64,000 bases of DNA from Gerris lacustris (taxonomy: Eukaryota > Arthropoda > Insecta > Hemiptera > Gerridae), in NCBI GenBank assembly GCA_951217055.1, contig OX578276.1, positions 57,907,307 to 57,971,306 on the forward strand, written 5' to 3'. This document shows positions 35,931 to 48,699 of the stretch, piece by piece. The translations under genes were made by a program, and so were the position numbers. The notes beneath the pieces are model-generated. The model made no database searches, was not told where the DNA came from, and saw nothing but the letters and a program-made list of their open reading frames with translations. Each line of letters begins with the position of its first letter. The first letter of the stretch is position 1.

Positions 35931-37601
35931 TTAATTTGTATCCAACTTGAAACTTAGTTCTGAAAATAACCAGATTAAGAATACAGACTTGACTTTTTAA
36001 ACTCTACAACTACATTAAAGAACAGCTTATAAATATTAAAATAGCTCTCGTTATTTTTTATAACTCTCTTTGTTCTTGACACGGAATAGAGCGGTTTCTT
36101 TTTAAGAAATAATCAAAGGACAAAAGAGGAGGGTAATTGTTTTCATTGGAAATTTAGAGTAAAAAACCTATTATAAATATTTAAAAAAAAAAAAAAAAAC
36201 AGCTCTATAACCGAAGATCTGCGTTGTTTGAAGTAACTTAAGTGACTAAGTGAAAGTAAAATTGGCTAAACTATATTTTGATAGGGTTTATTGTATACAA
36301 AGCGTTTTGATATTTATCAGAGTGCCCACAATTAATCACACGCTTACTGCTGCATTTGTGATCTAAAAATAAGCTAAAACGTGGATATGATATAAATAAT
36401 TAATAGGAATATCACCAGAGACTGTGCCAAAAGGATGAAAATTCCGATATTTCGTATTTACACTTGAAGCATTTTAAGTGGTATTAACCAGCTTAATTGC
36501 GTGACCAAACCCCCAAATTGTTTAAACGCTGTTGCTACTGGCTTCTGAGAAACGAAACTTTTACAAGGTATTTACCAAAAATACCTGGGGTATCGTTATT
36601 AATAATTATTGTTCTGTTTGTTATCATATTAAATTAAGGTAACAGATTATATTAGATAGGTATCAGATTATATATTTTTCATTTGAATTGATTAAGGGAA
36701 AATTTAAAATAAGTGTTTTCAAAAGTGAATAGATTTCAAAAGAATCAGTGAAGTGGAAGTTGTGAATACGATAATTGCAGCCTATATGCTCTTGATAAGA
36801 CGATGAATAAACAGCCTTCTTCAAGGATAAATGTGTTTCAAGCATTAATTTGGTCATGTTTGAAAGGGACCTGAAATTAGTTTGGGCCCTTTTAAATTAC
36901 CGAATCCTTCACTCCTTGCACTACTCTCGTTCTTTCCAATGTTTCTTCATTCGACATTTCTCTAACCTGAATAAATAAATAAATCCACTGGTTTTATATG
37001 GAAGCATTAAGAGAGTTTCTAACACAGGTAATAGATGTAGCCTGTACGCATCTTTATCACCAATTTAAGATTCTACAAATTCACTGATACGCTCTAAATA
37101 TAGGAATGTTTTTATGAACGATTCAAAGAAACGTGTTTACTTTCAAGGATAAAATAAATATAAATTATTCAGAAATTCTAATTGAAATGGAAATAGTAAT
37201 AAATTTATGAATTATATACATCTGGGGGCACTTGTGTATAGGTAGAGTTTATTGTACAAATAAAGGAAAAATTAAAAAATCTGGTTCTTTGTCACTTTCA
37301 AGGCTAATACAAAAACCGCCTATTCAAAATATTGTAAAAGAATTAAACAATTGTAAACAGCGCCACTAGAGCTACCTAGTGGAGAACTTTAAAATGTTAA
37401 GATTGATTTGACAACATTAAATGATAGTTATCAATTGTAAACATATTAACTCCAGATAATTTTATTTATTTCAATTGCAACACCCATCGACGAAGAAGTT
37501 ACACGAAAGATGAACAAAAACAAAGAAAGATAAAAGACCCAAGAACCATCAAACAAGAACCAAGAAAGAGAAACGAAAAATTTCTTACAAAAGGAAGTGA
37601 A
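35931..37601. other. AT-rich intergenic DNA, no gene seen
   Basis: A run near 36182-36199. No gene or repeat recognised. Confidence 0.5.
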
Positions 37602-38179
37602 ATCCCAACAAAAACACTAGTGTAAAAAAATAAGCGAAGTCTAGCTTAAAACGTTGTGAGATCATAGGTTTAGCCAAGTCTCCCACTGATCGAGTAAGTT
37701 CTACTAGGTCTAATTTATCCAGTGCAATCACATGATATATGTCTGTACCTCTCTCTATTCTCTTTCCCAAATCACCCTACCCGTTTAAATTTAAAAACAT
37801 TTTCTGACTTGGCAAATATACACACCCCAAAGAGGCTAAAATTAAATGCAGTGTCGAATAATTTGTATCCTTGTGCTGAGACGCTCAAATGACAAAATTA
37901 TATTTATTATTTGATTTTAGTTTGTGGTGTGTATTTGCCAAGTCAGAAAATGTTTTTAAATTTAAATGCGTAGAGTGATTTGGGAAAGAGAATAGATAGA
38001 GGGACAGACATAATATATCATGTAATTGCACTTGATAAATTAGACCTACTAATAAATTAATTAATAAATTCAATTTAAAAATAAATTAGACCTACTACCA
38101 TACCACCTACTACTATTAGACCTACTCACAACTTTTTACGCGAGGCTTATTTTTTTTACACTAGTGTTTTTATTGGGAT
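37602..38179. mobile_element. MITE-like element with long inverted arms (578 bp)
   Basis: The outer ends read inward as ATCCCAACAAAAACACTAGT and, on the other strand, ATCCCAATAAAAACACTAGT. Further matching blocks are AGTGTAAAAAAATAAGC, TAGGTCTAATTTAT, CACATGATATAT, CTATTCTCTTTCCCAAATCA, and TTTAAATTTAAAAACATTTT next to CTGACTTGGCAAAT near the middle. The arms cover nearly the whole element. Minus-strand open frames here are by-products. Target duplication and superfamily are undetermined. Confidence 0.75.
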
Positions 38180-38389
38180 ACCTAATTTAAACACAAATAC
38201 TGATAATATAATTACAAGAACTGACAAATTTAAATCCAAATAAAAATAATCTTTTATAAATAAATAAAAAATAAATATGATTATTTTTAATATAAACATA
38301 TAATTAATACATATAGTTAATTTTATAACACAAATAATTAAAATATAAATGCTTACAAATACGTTGCTTTAAGAAAATTAAATTCATCG
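38180..38389. other. Very AT-rich DNA
   Basis: Nothing recognised. Confidence 0.5.
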
Positions 38390-38660
38390 AAATTTGAGGA
38401 GTAGATTTAAATACATGCTGGTTCGCAAAAAAACGACGGGCAGACACAAGACAAAAAATATTTCCTGATGTCTAAAACGTATATTTATAATAAGCTCGTA
38501 AGAAAAATATTTTTTGTTTAAAAATAACAAATAACGTTGCAAACTCGTATTTAAATAGAAGATGAAAGTCTGATTTCTTTTGGACAACGAGTAGATCGTT
38601 ATCTACCAAATGCAACATTTCATTGAAATTGGTCGAGTTTAAATAATGTGCCCCTAAACT
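38390..38660 (-). repeat. Degenerate copy of the foldback-arm / family A repeat
   Basis: Minus-strand blocks GGTTCGCAAAAA, GACGGGCAGACACAAGAC, TTCCTGATGTCTAAAACG, TGGACAACGAGTAG and ATTTCATTGAAATTGGTCGA match the family in order, but are strongly diverged. Confidence 0.5.
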
Positions 38661-41439
38661 GGCTAATAGAAAATACTTTTAATTGGCCCATAAACGGTAA
38701 ATACAAAATACTAGTCAAATCCGAGCACAGATTAGACAAAGTTACATTGTCAAGCAAGATTGACAGCAAACAAATGAAAACCGTCTTAAGAAGTTTCTAA
38801 AAATAAGAAGCAAACAAATCTAGAAGTGTAAGATGTTAAACTTGGATTTCAAATATACAATTATATTGAAAAGGAAAACTTTTTTAACCATTTTTTTTTT
38901 CCTTTTTTTTTACAGAACAATCTCATAAAAGGAGAGAATATGAAACAATTTCTAACGATCCTAATTAAAGTTACTCTTAATAGAAGTTTCTAAATGTCCT
39001 ATTTATATTTATAATGGTATAATTAAGTCGAAAAAAGGAATTATTCCTCAACTCCTCAAGCCCTTTGCAAAATCTCCCTTTTTAGGTAAATCCAGGGTTA
39101 ATTCTAAATTTCTTTGGGCTGTAAAGGTTCCTGCTTCTTTAACCGAAGGAGAGTTTTATGCCCTTTTAAGGTTTTTCAATTTCTTCCTGGTTCAAATATG
39201 AATTATAAACGGTTCCTTTCCTTTTTCATTACTCAAAATTAATAAATAAATTATTACTTCGTATTATTGGAACAATGGTCTTACAAGTTCAAAGAACATC
39301 GCCAATAATATATTTTTCTTGAATAATTGTATATTTCAAAGCTTAGAAAATGTTTGAACATTTCTATGGTATTATAATAATTCCCAATTATTAGGGAAGT
39401 TAATTAAACAGAAGCCATAACGAAACCCATAACGAATACATATTTTCTATGTACTACTCCTTAAAAAAAGAAATTATAAATATATTATTTTTTCAAATCT
39501 GATAAAACTAGAAGACATTTTACATGTTAAATCATGTCATTTTTAATTTGTTCAAAATACAAATAAAGAATGTTATAATATTTACCAAGGTTAGTAGGTT
39601 TAATTACTATAAAAAAAAATTTAAAGGAGCTTCTTTTGATCAGATAAATCGCTGTACACTGTTAACAATAAGTTTTTAGAACTGGTTTATTTTATTATTA
39701 TTATTATTATACATACATATTTCTTTAATATAAGGGACCAAACAAAATACTTTAAAGTTTCTTAAGTATATATAACGTCAGACATTTTTCCAAATTAAAT
39801 ATTTTGAAAAACAAGATTATTCTAAATTTACAATCCTTTTTAATATCTGATAAAACATAAGTCCTTCAATAGCCAAGGTAAACCCGATTATTACAAAGAT
39901 TTACTTAAAAATACCTTGTGAAGAATTTCAGTTATGGTTTAAGAAAAACGAAGGGCTTAAAAATTAAATAAAAATAAGCCAAGCAACTTTTTTTTCATTT
40001 ATAATATAACAAGTGAAATATTAATACTTTTGAATCATTTATAAGAAATATTTAAATACCACTTTTATTAACAAAAATGTAAATATTATGAATAAAATTA
40101 TGTTTTAATGATTCAAATATTTTATATTTTTATTTATTGTTCAATGCTATTATTATTGGACAAAGCAAAATGCTTTTCCTAAGTTATTTTTTTCTAAACA
40201 GACTATCATTAAATTATCTTCTTTGACGAATTCTTTTACTTGCTGTGATAATGATACATATCTGTGAGGAGGTGAAATATACTAAATGGTTCTTCTTCGA
40301 CGATGTGAAACGTGTTTTTACTTATACCCTTAACAATCCATACCAGAATAATATACTATAAAAAAAGGGACGAATAAAATAAAAGAAACCACGATATTAT
40401 GAAGTTTTAAAAACATATTACAAGTGACCTTTTTTGTATTGTGTATGCCTATGAGGGAGTGTATTCTCCTTTTTTCTATCATTATTGTTCCAATCTAATC
40501 TTGATCCTTTATGAATACAACTATTTTTGTTTCTTCTCATGTTAAACATAATTAAAGATTGGTTAATATGACGTATTGCTTTAGACTGTAAAAACGAAAG
40601 AGGTTAGATTCAGATGTTTATCTGCTTCGAAACCTTAACTGCCGTGCAGTTTTTTATATAGTTTTTTTGTATCATTTTTTAATTCTTTTTTTGTCTTTTT
40701 CTATCTCCTAGGTGTTTATTATAATTACAGGATTATTATTCATGTCTCCGAGGATATCTCTGGTGTTGAAGCACTAGCAGCTGCCCGTTATACATCGACC
40801 TCAGCCTTCGTTTTAATTTATATGAAAAAAGGATTTCTAGTTCCTTCTGTATTTAAAAGCTTCTATTTTCTTTAGACATAAAATATAAATTCCATACGTG
40901 ATAATTTCATGTTTTAGAAAGATAATATGTTGAAATTGTATTTTAAGCTACATCAATTAAATCACTTTTATTTTATTTTTGTATCGCTTCTTGGTATACT
41001 TCTCGTAGACAAGCCGATGTTCACATTAACTATTCATAAAATGAAACATCGATTTATACTAATAAAAATAATAAACTTTATGTTATAGTCAGAATTTCTT
41101 TCGAATGTAAGGCATAATAATGGCAAGTCGTTTCATTCAATATAATTTATTATCGTTTAATTTCAACACAACGATTTGCTTACTGAGTAATAAATAATTT
41201 TGTTCGAGACCAAATTTCATTTTATATTAAAACTGCGAATGCCTGATAAAGTTTCTGACTTGGAAATTAAGCAGTACAAAGAGATTAAACTGTTTGTTCT
41301 TATTAAATGTATATTTTCCCATGGTTTATATATATTTTTTTTTTCTTTAATAAAATGTTATGCAGTAGCATATACAACTGTGTACCTTCCTGCAATTCCT
41401 ACCAAGAAATTGCAAAGAAAGATATTGTTTGAAATATGA
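38661..41439. other. AT-rich intergenic DNA, no gene seen
   Basis: Long AT-rich tract with a GC-richer patch at about 39050-39190. No gene or repeat recognised. Confidence 0.5.
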
Positions 41440-41640
41440 AGATGTAGAATTATTTGGGAGGGAAAATGTTTGAGTGTCTAGGACATAGAATAGAGAAGAG
41501 GACAGACAACCAACATCATTTACTTGCACTGAATGTTTACTCACTCGGACAAGGTTGTAGACTTGGCTAAGTCTATGATCCCCAAATATTTTACATGAGG
41601 CTTTTTTTACAAAACTTGTTTTGTTGAGATTCATTACTAT
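41440..41640. repeat. Half copy of the 37602-38179 MITE family
   Basis: In order it carries TTTGGGAGGGAAAATG, ATAGAATAGAGAAGAGGACAG, TTACTTGCACT and GAGGCTTTTTTTACAAAACT..TTTTGTTGAGAT. This is the right arm of that MITE, diverged, with no left arm nearby. Confidence 0.5.
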
Positions 41641-41882
41641 TATATTTATGTCATTCTGATCAAAATGTTCAATATGTCAAACATTTAATTTGTGATCTTC
41701 TTGATCGAGTATAGGTCCAGAGTTGGGTGGGCATCGTCGGGCCCCTGATGAGTCGGACGCGACGAAACGATGCAGGACTTGGCGTAAAGCCGAGCCAACA
41801 TTTTAATGACGCAATGTCTGATGTTGAAACAGTTCCTATGGGTCACGCTTGCGTGGCACATCCCTTGGTGTCTCTCACAAAT
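41641..41882. other. Short GC-richer intergenic stretch
   Basis: Between the half MITE and the TA array, about 41720-41870 is GC-richer and unique in the window. No gene recognised. Confidence 0.4.
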
Positions 41883-42122
<240 letters not shown>

Positions 42123-42269
42123 AAAAAGGTTTCTTCGGTCATAAAACTTCATAAATAGAACATTATTTTTAATTATTTTTTTTTAACTAAAATATGTACA
42201 AAAACTTGCAATTTTATAAGAAGCAAGGTGTGCATATATTATCCTTTAGTATCTTAGGTATGACTTATT
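42123..42269. other. AT-rich spacer
   Basis: Nothing recognised. Confidence 0.4.
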
Positions 42270-42850
42270 TGGTTATTTTACGGATAAAATGACCGCCACT
42301 TTGAAAACGCGATAATTATTTGTGAACCAAATTTCAATACCTTTAAACTGATACCCACCTTCAAATTTCGGGTCTCCATAGTTACGGCCCCCTAAAATTT
42401 CTAAAATTTGACTTTTATATCAAGTCCTGGAAATATCATTGGACCACAGAGATGTATATTTTTGTGTTTTCGCCTTATTTTTTGAACCTGTCCTTATGGG
42501 GTAGCACAGACATTTCTTTTAGCGGTTTGTTTTAATTTTTTCGGGGGTAAAATGCCATTTTGGAAACGCGATATATATTTGTAATCCAAATTTTAATACC
42601 TTTAAAATGACACCCAACTTCAAAAATATAAAAAATTGGGATCGAACCGCAATTGATCGCTGATCTCAGAAATGTTGAGTGTTTAAGTGTCCATAGTTTT
42701 TCTGTTTTTGGGCATAAAAGTTTAACTTGTATATCAAATTTCAAATCTCTAGCTACAGTAAGTAGGGAGATATACTCCAAGATGCGACTGACGGACGGAC
42801 GAACTACCAAAAGCATAAGCGTTTTTAGGACCTCGAAACCCTAAAAACAA
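42270..42850 (+). repeat. Hairpin-ended interspersed repeat, family B (plus copy, two units)
   Basis: Two related units: ATGACCGCCACTTTGAAAACGC near 42290 and ATGCCATTTTGGAAACGC near 42551, each followed by AATACCTTTAAA and a gap of about 260 bases. It ends with a GACGGACGGAC tract (42789-42802) and a decayed terminal hairpin ending GAAACCCTAAAAAC. This is the same architecture as 13370-14370. Confidence 0.65.
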
Positions 42851-42858
42851 ACCAGTGG

Positions 42859-42863
<5 letters not shown>

Positions 42864-42943
<80 letters not shown>
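42864..42943. repeat. (TA)40 microsatellite
   Basis: Pure TA run directly after the family B copy. Confidence 0.97.
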
Positions 42944-42944
<1 letters not shown>

Positions 42945-43086
42945 CGAAGGCGCCTTCTTCTTCGTACTTCTATTCCACTATTAACTTTGATAACGCATTC
43001 AGAATAATATATTCGAAACACAAAAACTCATTGACAATAAATATGTCAACATAATTAAACAACAATCCCATGACACGTGACTACGT

Positions 43087-43600
<514 letters not shown>

Positions 43601-44099
43601 TGTAGGCTAAGAACCTTACAACTAGTGACTCCTGACGTGATCAAATATGCAAGGTCATAACTGAATCAATCCGCCGAGCTACCCAGACCCCCGCAACAAG
43701 TAAAATTCTTAGGAGACAGAACTTTTAAACTAATGAAAACAAACGATCTGAGGAATTTATCAGCGCAAACGAAACAACGAGACAAGTTGCGATTGAAAGA
43801 CCGATGCGAACGAACGACCGATGAGAACGATTGACCGAGGTGAACGAACGGCACCCACCTAACCCAACCACCCACTCAAGACAGACTGTCCAATCAAGAG
43901 GTTATACGAATCTACGAGTTACGGTCGGCGGGTACGTCAACAAGACTATAAGGTATACTTAGGGGTAGCCCTGCGTAATGGTACGTCATTATGACAAGTA
44001 TTAGAAATATTACAGTAAATAATATTTTATGAAATAACTTTCAGTTGCTTTTCCTATTTAATCCGTTTAATTATTATTATTTGTAGGCTAAGAACCTTA
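43601..44099 (+). mobile_element. 463-bp retroposon insertion with perfect 18-bp target duplication
   Basis: TGTAGGCTAAGAACCTTA occurs at 43601-43618 and 44082-44099. The insert (43619-44081) ends in TTTAATTATTATTATT, a trinucleotide tail as in non-LTR-mobilised sequences. Its body has a GC-rich part (43660-43960) with repeated GAACGA/ACCGA words. I see no tRNA box B and no coding frame, so it could be a 5'-truncated LINE, a non-tRNA SINE or a processed transcript. Confidence 0.65.
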
Positions 44100-44459
44100 G
44101 AAATCAAACATATTCATGAATAACAAAATAGAGACAACTTATCCGATTTATTTTTTGTAAGTGGGTTTACTTGATAATTTTATTTTCATTCTTTGACGGT
44201 CATTTTTGTAACGCTTAAAATACATCCTATAATTTAAAATAAGTAGATCTCACAAGGCAGTAATTTTTTCCAGGACATAGTTTGAAATAATTAGTAGCAA
44301 AAACGTTTTATAATCAATTTATTAAAATTATGTCTAATGTAAAAGCATTGCTCATGTCATAATTAATCATTATTTTAAAATAATTTAACTGGTCAACCCT
44401 ATGAATTGAATTATTTATCCTTTAACTTATAGAGCGCGTCCTATAGTATTTAGCGTCCT
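44100..44459. other. AT-rich intergenic DNA
   Basis: Nothing recognised. Confidence 0.5.
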
Positions 44460-44471
44460 TTAGCTAAAGAA

Positions 44472-44502
<31 letters not shown>

Positions 44503-44800
44503 TTTCTCACTACCTATGGTAGGAATTTCATTTTGATATTGGCCGCCATTTTGAAGTAATCAATTTTTGAATTTTCAAACTTTGACAGTTAATAATACCG
44601 AAAGTATAAACACGTTTTTGAAATAATATAGCATATCGTTGGAACCGGCAAAAATTAAGGATCAAATATAAAAAAAAAACGATGAAATTCCATTAATTAG
44701 TTTACAAGTTATAAGCAAATATAATTATTTATTAGTGCGATAATTTTGATGACGTCAAAGTTTGTTTACATACCTGTCAAAATGCCGCCAAAATTCAAAT
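44460..44800. repeat. Probable degraded family B-like repeat
   Basis: Short TA run then T run (44472-44505), a TTGGCCGCCATTTTGAAGTA block near 44539 and an ATGCCGCCAAAATTC block near 44782. The family is uncertain. Confidence 0.3.
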
Positions 44801-45975
44801 AATTGAATAAATGAAATAAAATAAATAAAAATAATGTATAAACATTATTTAAAGAGGCCTCTTTAGTGGTCTCAGTAGTGAGGAAAAATTCCGAGGTAGT
44901 GTAAATTGCTATAAATAATTTAAATTTCCTTGATAGTGTTTCACTACTTACCCCTTCTGGCTTTTTTTAACGCATTATTAAGAATACCATAATATTAAAT
45001 GTAGTTGTTTAATGGTGTTTAATACATTATGATGTTTCTTAAACGAGTATATTCAATTTAAGTTGTTATTAGCAAAAAAATTCAATTTCATATAGCTAGA
45101 AACGAAATTTTCTAAAATATATTACTCAAAAATAATATTTTATATGAATATAGGTGCATATAGAATGAAGTATTAAAAAGGAACGATTACAAGGTTCAAA
45201 TGGAGTCATTGCCTGCCAGAGACGATACTTGTATTTTAAATAGCAGACTGCTTTTACATTAGGTTTTATATGCAGATGTTCTAGGTAAGAGTGAAAGAAT
45301 AGGAGGAAAGATGTCGGTATAAAATGCAATTCTTTTATTTAACCCAAGATTTTTCCCCTGAGAATTCCTCGCTTTTTTCTTGACATTCTAAGGGATCAGA
45401 CCCAAAGTGTACAAAAGGGTCTCGTATCACATTTTCAGTGCCTTCTGTTTAAGGAAAAGTCTGACAAGGTTTTTCGCTAAAGAAACCCCTTCTGTCCTGA
45501 CATAGTCAGAAAACAAGCTTTGTTCTCTTATAACCAAATAAGCACAAAAGGTTCTGTAAAGCCCAGTGCGTGAAATACCGGAATAGTCTCTGTGACAGTT
45601 TTATTTACGTTTTCATAAATATTTTCGTGACAAGTTACGTTTTTAATTATTATATACATATATATCAAAACAATAAACCAAAAATAAATAAATGTGTTGT
45701 AATAAATAAATTCATAGATTGAATTTTTCTTTTTAACACTATTTCGCTACTCTCTACTCACATCACAAGTCACGTTGTTTTTACTCATGACACCTTAGTT
45801 TGTAGTAACAACAGCCACAGCTGAAATCCCAAAATAGCTAAAAGGCTCTATAAGTACTCCGGGAGAATTAATACTAGTACATCTTTTCTTTGATTTTCTA
45901 ATTATTTCGTGTTACTTGTGTAAGGATAATATATATGAATAATCAACTTTCGGTAAAATTAACTGATACAAAATT
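44801..45975. other. Intergenic DNA, no gene seen
   Basis: AT-rich, with a mildly GC-richer patch at 45340-45600. Nothing recognised. Confidence 0.5.
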
Positions 45976-46285
45976 TTAGGCTATGATGAGGGAGCTAGCG
46001 TAGCCGTGTGAGTTAAACCACGTCTGCTCGGCCATCACTGAATCTCGAGTGGAACGAGACGGGGTTCGATTCCTCGCCGTGACACTCTGATTTATATGGC
46101 TCACTATTGATCACATCATACTCGCTTCGGCGGTACAAATGTACATATGTATGATGTGTGAAGTGGCTGGAACTCTCTACCGCGGGGCGTAAAAAGGGCC
46201 TGAATGATGGCCTAATTGCAAGGTTCGAACAAGTGGTTCGTCCTACCCGTCCTAGTAGAAAGTACTAGAAAAGTTAGGCTATGAT
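45976..46285 (+). mobile_element. tRNA-derived SINE (286 bp) with 12-bp target duplication
   Basis: TTAGGCTATGAT flanks the insert at 45976-45987 and 46274-46285. The 5' part contains a pol III A box (TAGCGTAGCCG, 45996-46006) and a perfect-looking B box (GGTTCGATTCC, 46063-46073) about 57 bases apart, wider than in a normal tRNA. The 3' body (about 46090-46273) is unrelated to tRNA and ends without a poly(A) tail. Transcription would come from the internal pol III promoter, and mobilisation from a partner LINE that is not identified here. Confidence 0.8.
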
Positions 46286-46600
46286 AGAATGAAGAGCTGA
46301 TAATGTTAAATGGGGAATGGGGAAATAGTTCTTTTTCAGAAGACCTAATATGAGTGGGTGACACATTTACTTTATCAATTTGTAACTATTGATAGGAGAA
46401 TAAATATATACTTTACACGGGGTTTAGTTAGAGCACTATTTTTTTTTATCTTAACTTGGCTTTGTAACTCACAAGAACTACCTTGTATTGTCTTCTACTA
46501 TTTTGTTAAAGTCGATTAGAATCTCTCGACTTAAAAATCTTACCTAAAAGCGATTTCGAGATTAAAACTAAAGATTGGTTTAAACTTATCTAGATACATG
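46286..46600. other. AT-rich intergenic DNA
   Basis: Nothing recognised. Confidence 0.5.
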
Positions 46601-47000
46601 AACAGATCGGTTTTAGACTGGTACACGGAAGGCGATGGCAAAAGTAAAAGCTAAGAAAGCATCCCTATCTACACGCAGTACGCGTCGAACAGACCCCTGT
46701 GAAGGCCGAAATTCGCGCGTTGGGCCTAGGGGCGTGTGACCTACTCCATATAGGTCTTCCATTTGCATAGGGCCTCTCTCTCCCACGTCACGAACCGTTA
46801 CCTCTACCTCCATAATGCTTATCACTTTGTTTCTCGAGGCTCTCAGAGGCCTTCACAACCTATATCTCTAATTCCGCCTAGATTCACGCCTGCTAATCTC
46901 TCCGTCTCATCCTTCCTCTTGTTCCTTATCCTTATACCTTAAGGAAATACCTTCACTTCTATCTTTCTCTCACCTCTCCGTTAGCCTACGCATATCAGTC
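46601..47000. other. GC-richer island (candidate conserved non-coding element)
   Basis: Balanced composition; includes GCGCGTTGGGCCTAGGGGCG near 46712 and a CT-rich part at 46880-46985. The minus-strand open frame (46613-46825) is not a recognised protein. Confidence 0.22.
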
Positions 47001-48021
47001 CATCGAAAGGCGTCGCCTGCCTTTACAGTGTTGAGCAAAGCGTAAAACATAAAATAAATGACTAAACATTAGAGTTTTCGCAAGATTATAATAATATATC
47101 GGATGAAGTATCTAAGTGTAGGGATGCTTAGATAGCACATTATCGACATCGACAACAATTCTTGTTAATATTTATAACGTGACCTTAACTTTAAAATTAA
47201 TGATTCAGCCTGTAAATCCTTTGAAATGTGTAATTACCACCGTAAGCAAAAAGTAGATAGATAATGGACCGATCGGTGGAAAAGCCACAGCCTCATACAT
47301 CACCCCTTTGGTACAAGGTCCATTGAGAATATTAAAGGATAAAAATATCCTGCTGATTATCGAACTAGGCAACGAGAGTATTACAGGGTTGCAATCGGCA
47401 TAAATCCTTTTTTTACTTGGGCTTCAGCGCGAACGCACGTGCGACTTGATTATTCGGTTTAAACGTCTATTTCATCCCCTCATATTTTATATAGTAGATA
47501 CCAAATTTCATTTAACTCGATTTTCATACTGGAGGTATCATCACCCGAGGTGGGTGTTGCGGACACACTTGGCAGAGGATTGGAATCGAGGGAAGCTCGT
47601 TCCGCTCGCATCAATAACCTGACATTATAATATTTTCTCTGAATTATATAAATCGTGACTCAATTCGTAAGGTCAATTAACTCCGAAGGTTAACCGTTCT
47701 CAAATTCTCTATGCGTTTTCTGCATTCCACGAGAACTTTAGAGAAAGGAAACTGATAATTTATATACGCGACTGTATCACGATGAGGCAATAAACATCGA
47801 TAGAATACTTATTACATTTTTCATGGTCAACCTTCTTCACTAAGTTGTCAAATCTAATATTTCAACGTATTATAATAAAAAAGCATTGATAATATATTCA
47901 TCCACTATTCTATTTTCATCCGCAGTTATACACAATAAATTTAGTTTCGTTCTGAAAGCCTTTTTCTTGCAACAAATAGTTCGTCACTTGCAAATACTTT
48001 ATTAATAGAGAAGATACTAAT
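47001..48021. other. Intergenic DNA, no gene seen
   Basis: A patch at about 47400-47620, with CCAAATTTCATTTAACTCGA, looks like a degraded interspersed repeat. No gene. Confidence 0.45.
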
Positions 48022-48034
48022 TTAACCCTTTGAG

Positions 48035-48148
48035 GCCTGTAAGCTGAGATCTCGGCGAACCAAGACCGGGGCTCAGGGCCTGTAAGCTGAGATCTCGGCA
48101 AGCCAAGACCGGGGCTCAGGGCCTGTAAGCTGAGATCTCGGCGATCTA
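48035..48148. repeat. 43-bp tandem repeat at the piggyBac-like left end
   Basis: GCCTGTAAGCTGAGATCTCG units start at 48035, 48078 and 48121, with the third partial. The CTGAGATCTCGG core is itself nearly palindromic, suggesting a transposase-binding subterminal repeat. Confidence 0.95.
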
Positions 48149-48699
48149 TTTTTTTTTCTTTTTCATTTTTTTTTAGGCCTAGAACTGTTTAATAAATGAC
48201 ATTTAGCGCTTTCTAGTAGAGGTCTAAGGTACTACGAAGCTTCTGAAAGAGTTGTATAGATAGCGATGTAGGTAGTTTATGGCATAATAGGGATAGACGA
48301 GGCTGACGTCACAACGAGCTGTGGAACTCTAAACATACCCGGACTCCGTGGCCTTTCACCCCATTTTTATGCATTCAACCTTGTTTTTCCCCAAGGATTT
48401 TACACGTCCTTTTTCTATACACTATACATATACATTTTCCTTTCTTACCTGACACTTATAATACCCTGGCATTCCCCACCCTCTAGATTTGTAGTATTTA
48501 TTTTCCTAGTAGTATTTGAAAATGAGGAAGCAAACTCGGTACCAGTGCGCCCCGTGTAATGTACCCCCCCCCCCCTCTGTGTTATACCTTGTTTCGAGTT
48601 ATACCATACGAAAATTAATTATTGAATGTAAAATAGTCTTACGAAAAAAAAAAAAAAGTTCAACTTCGCCAGTGCCGGTCCACAGCCCGGGTCAAATAG

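Noticed and set aside
45988..46090. Functional tRNA gene
   Set aside because: A and B boxes are present, but the spacing is too wide, no clean acceptor stem is visible and the sequence is bounded by a SINE-type target duplication.
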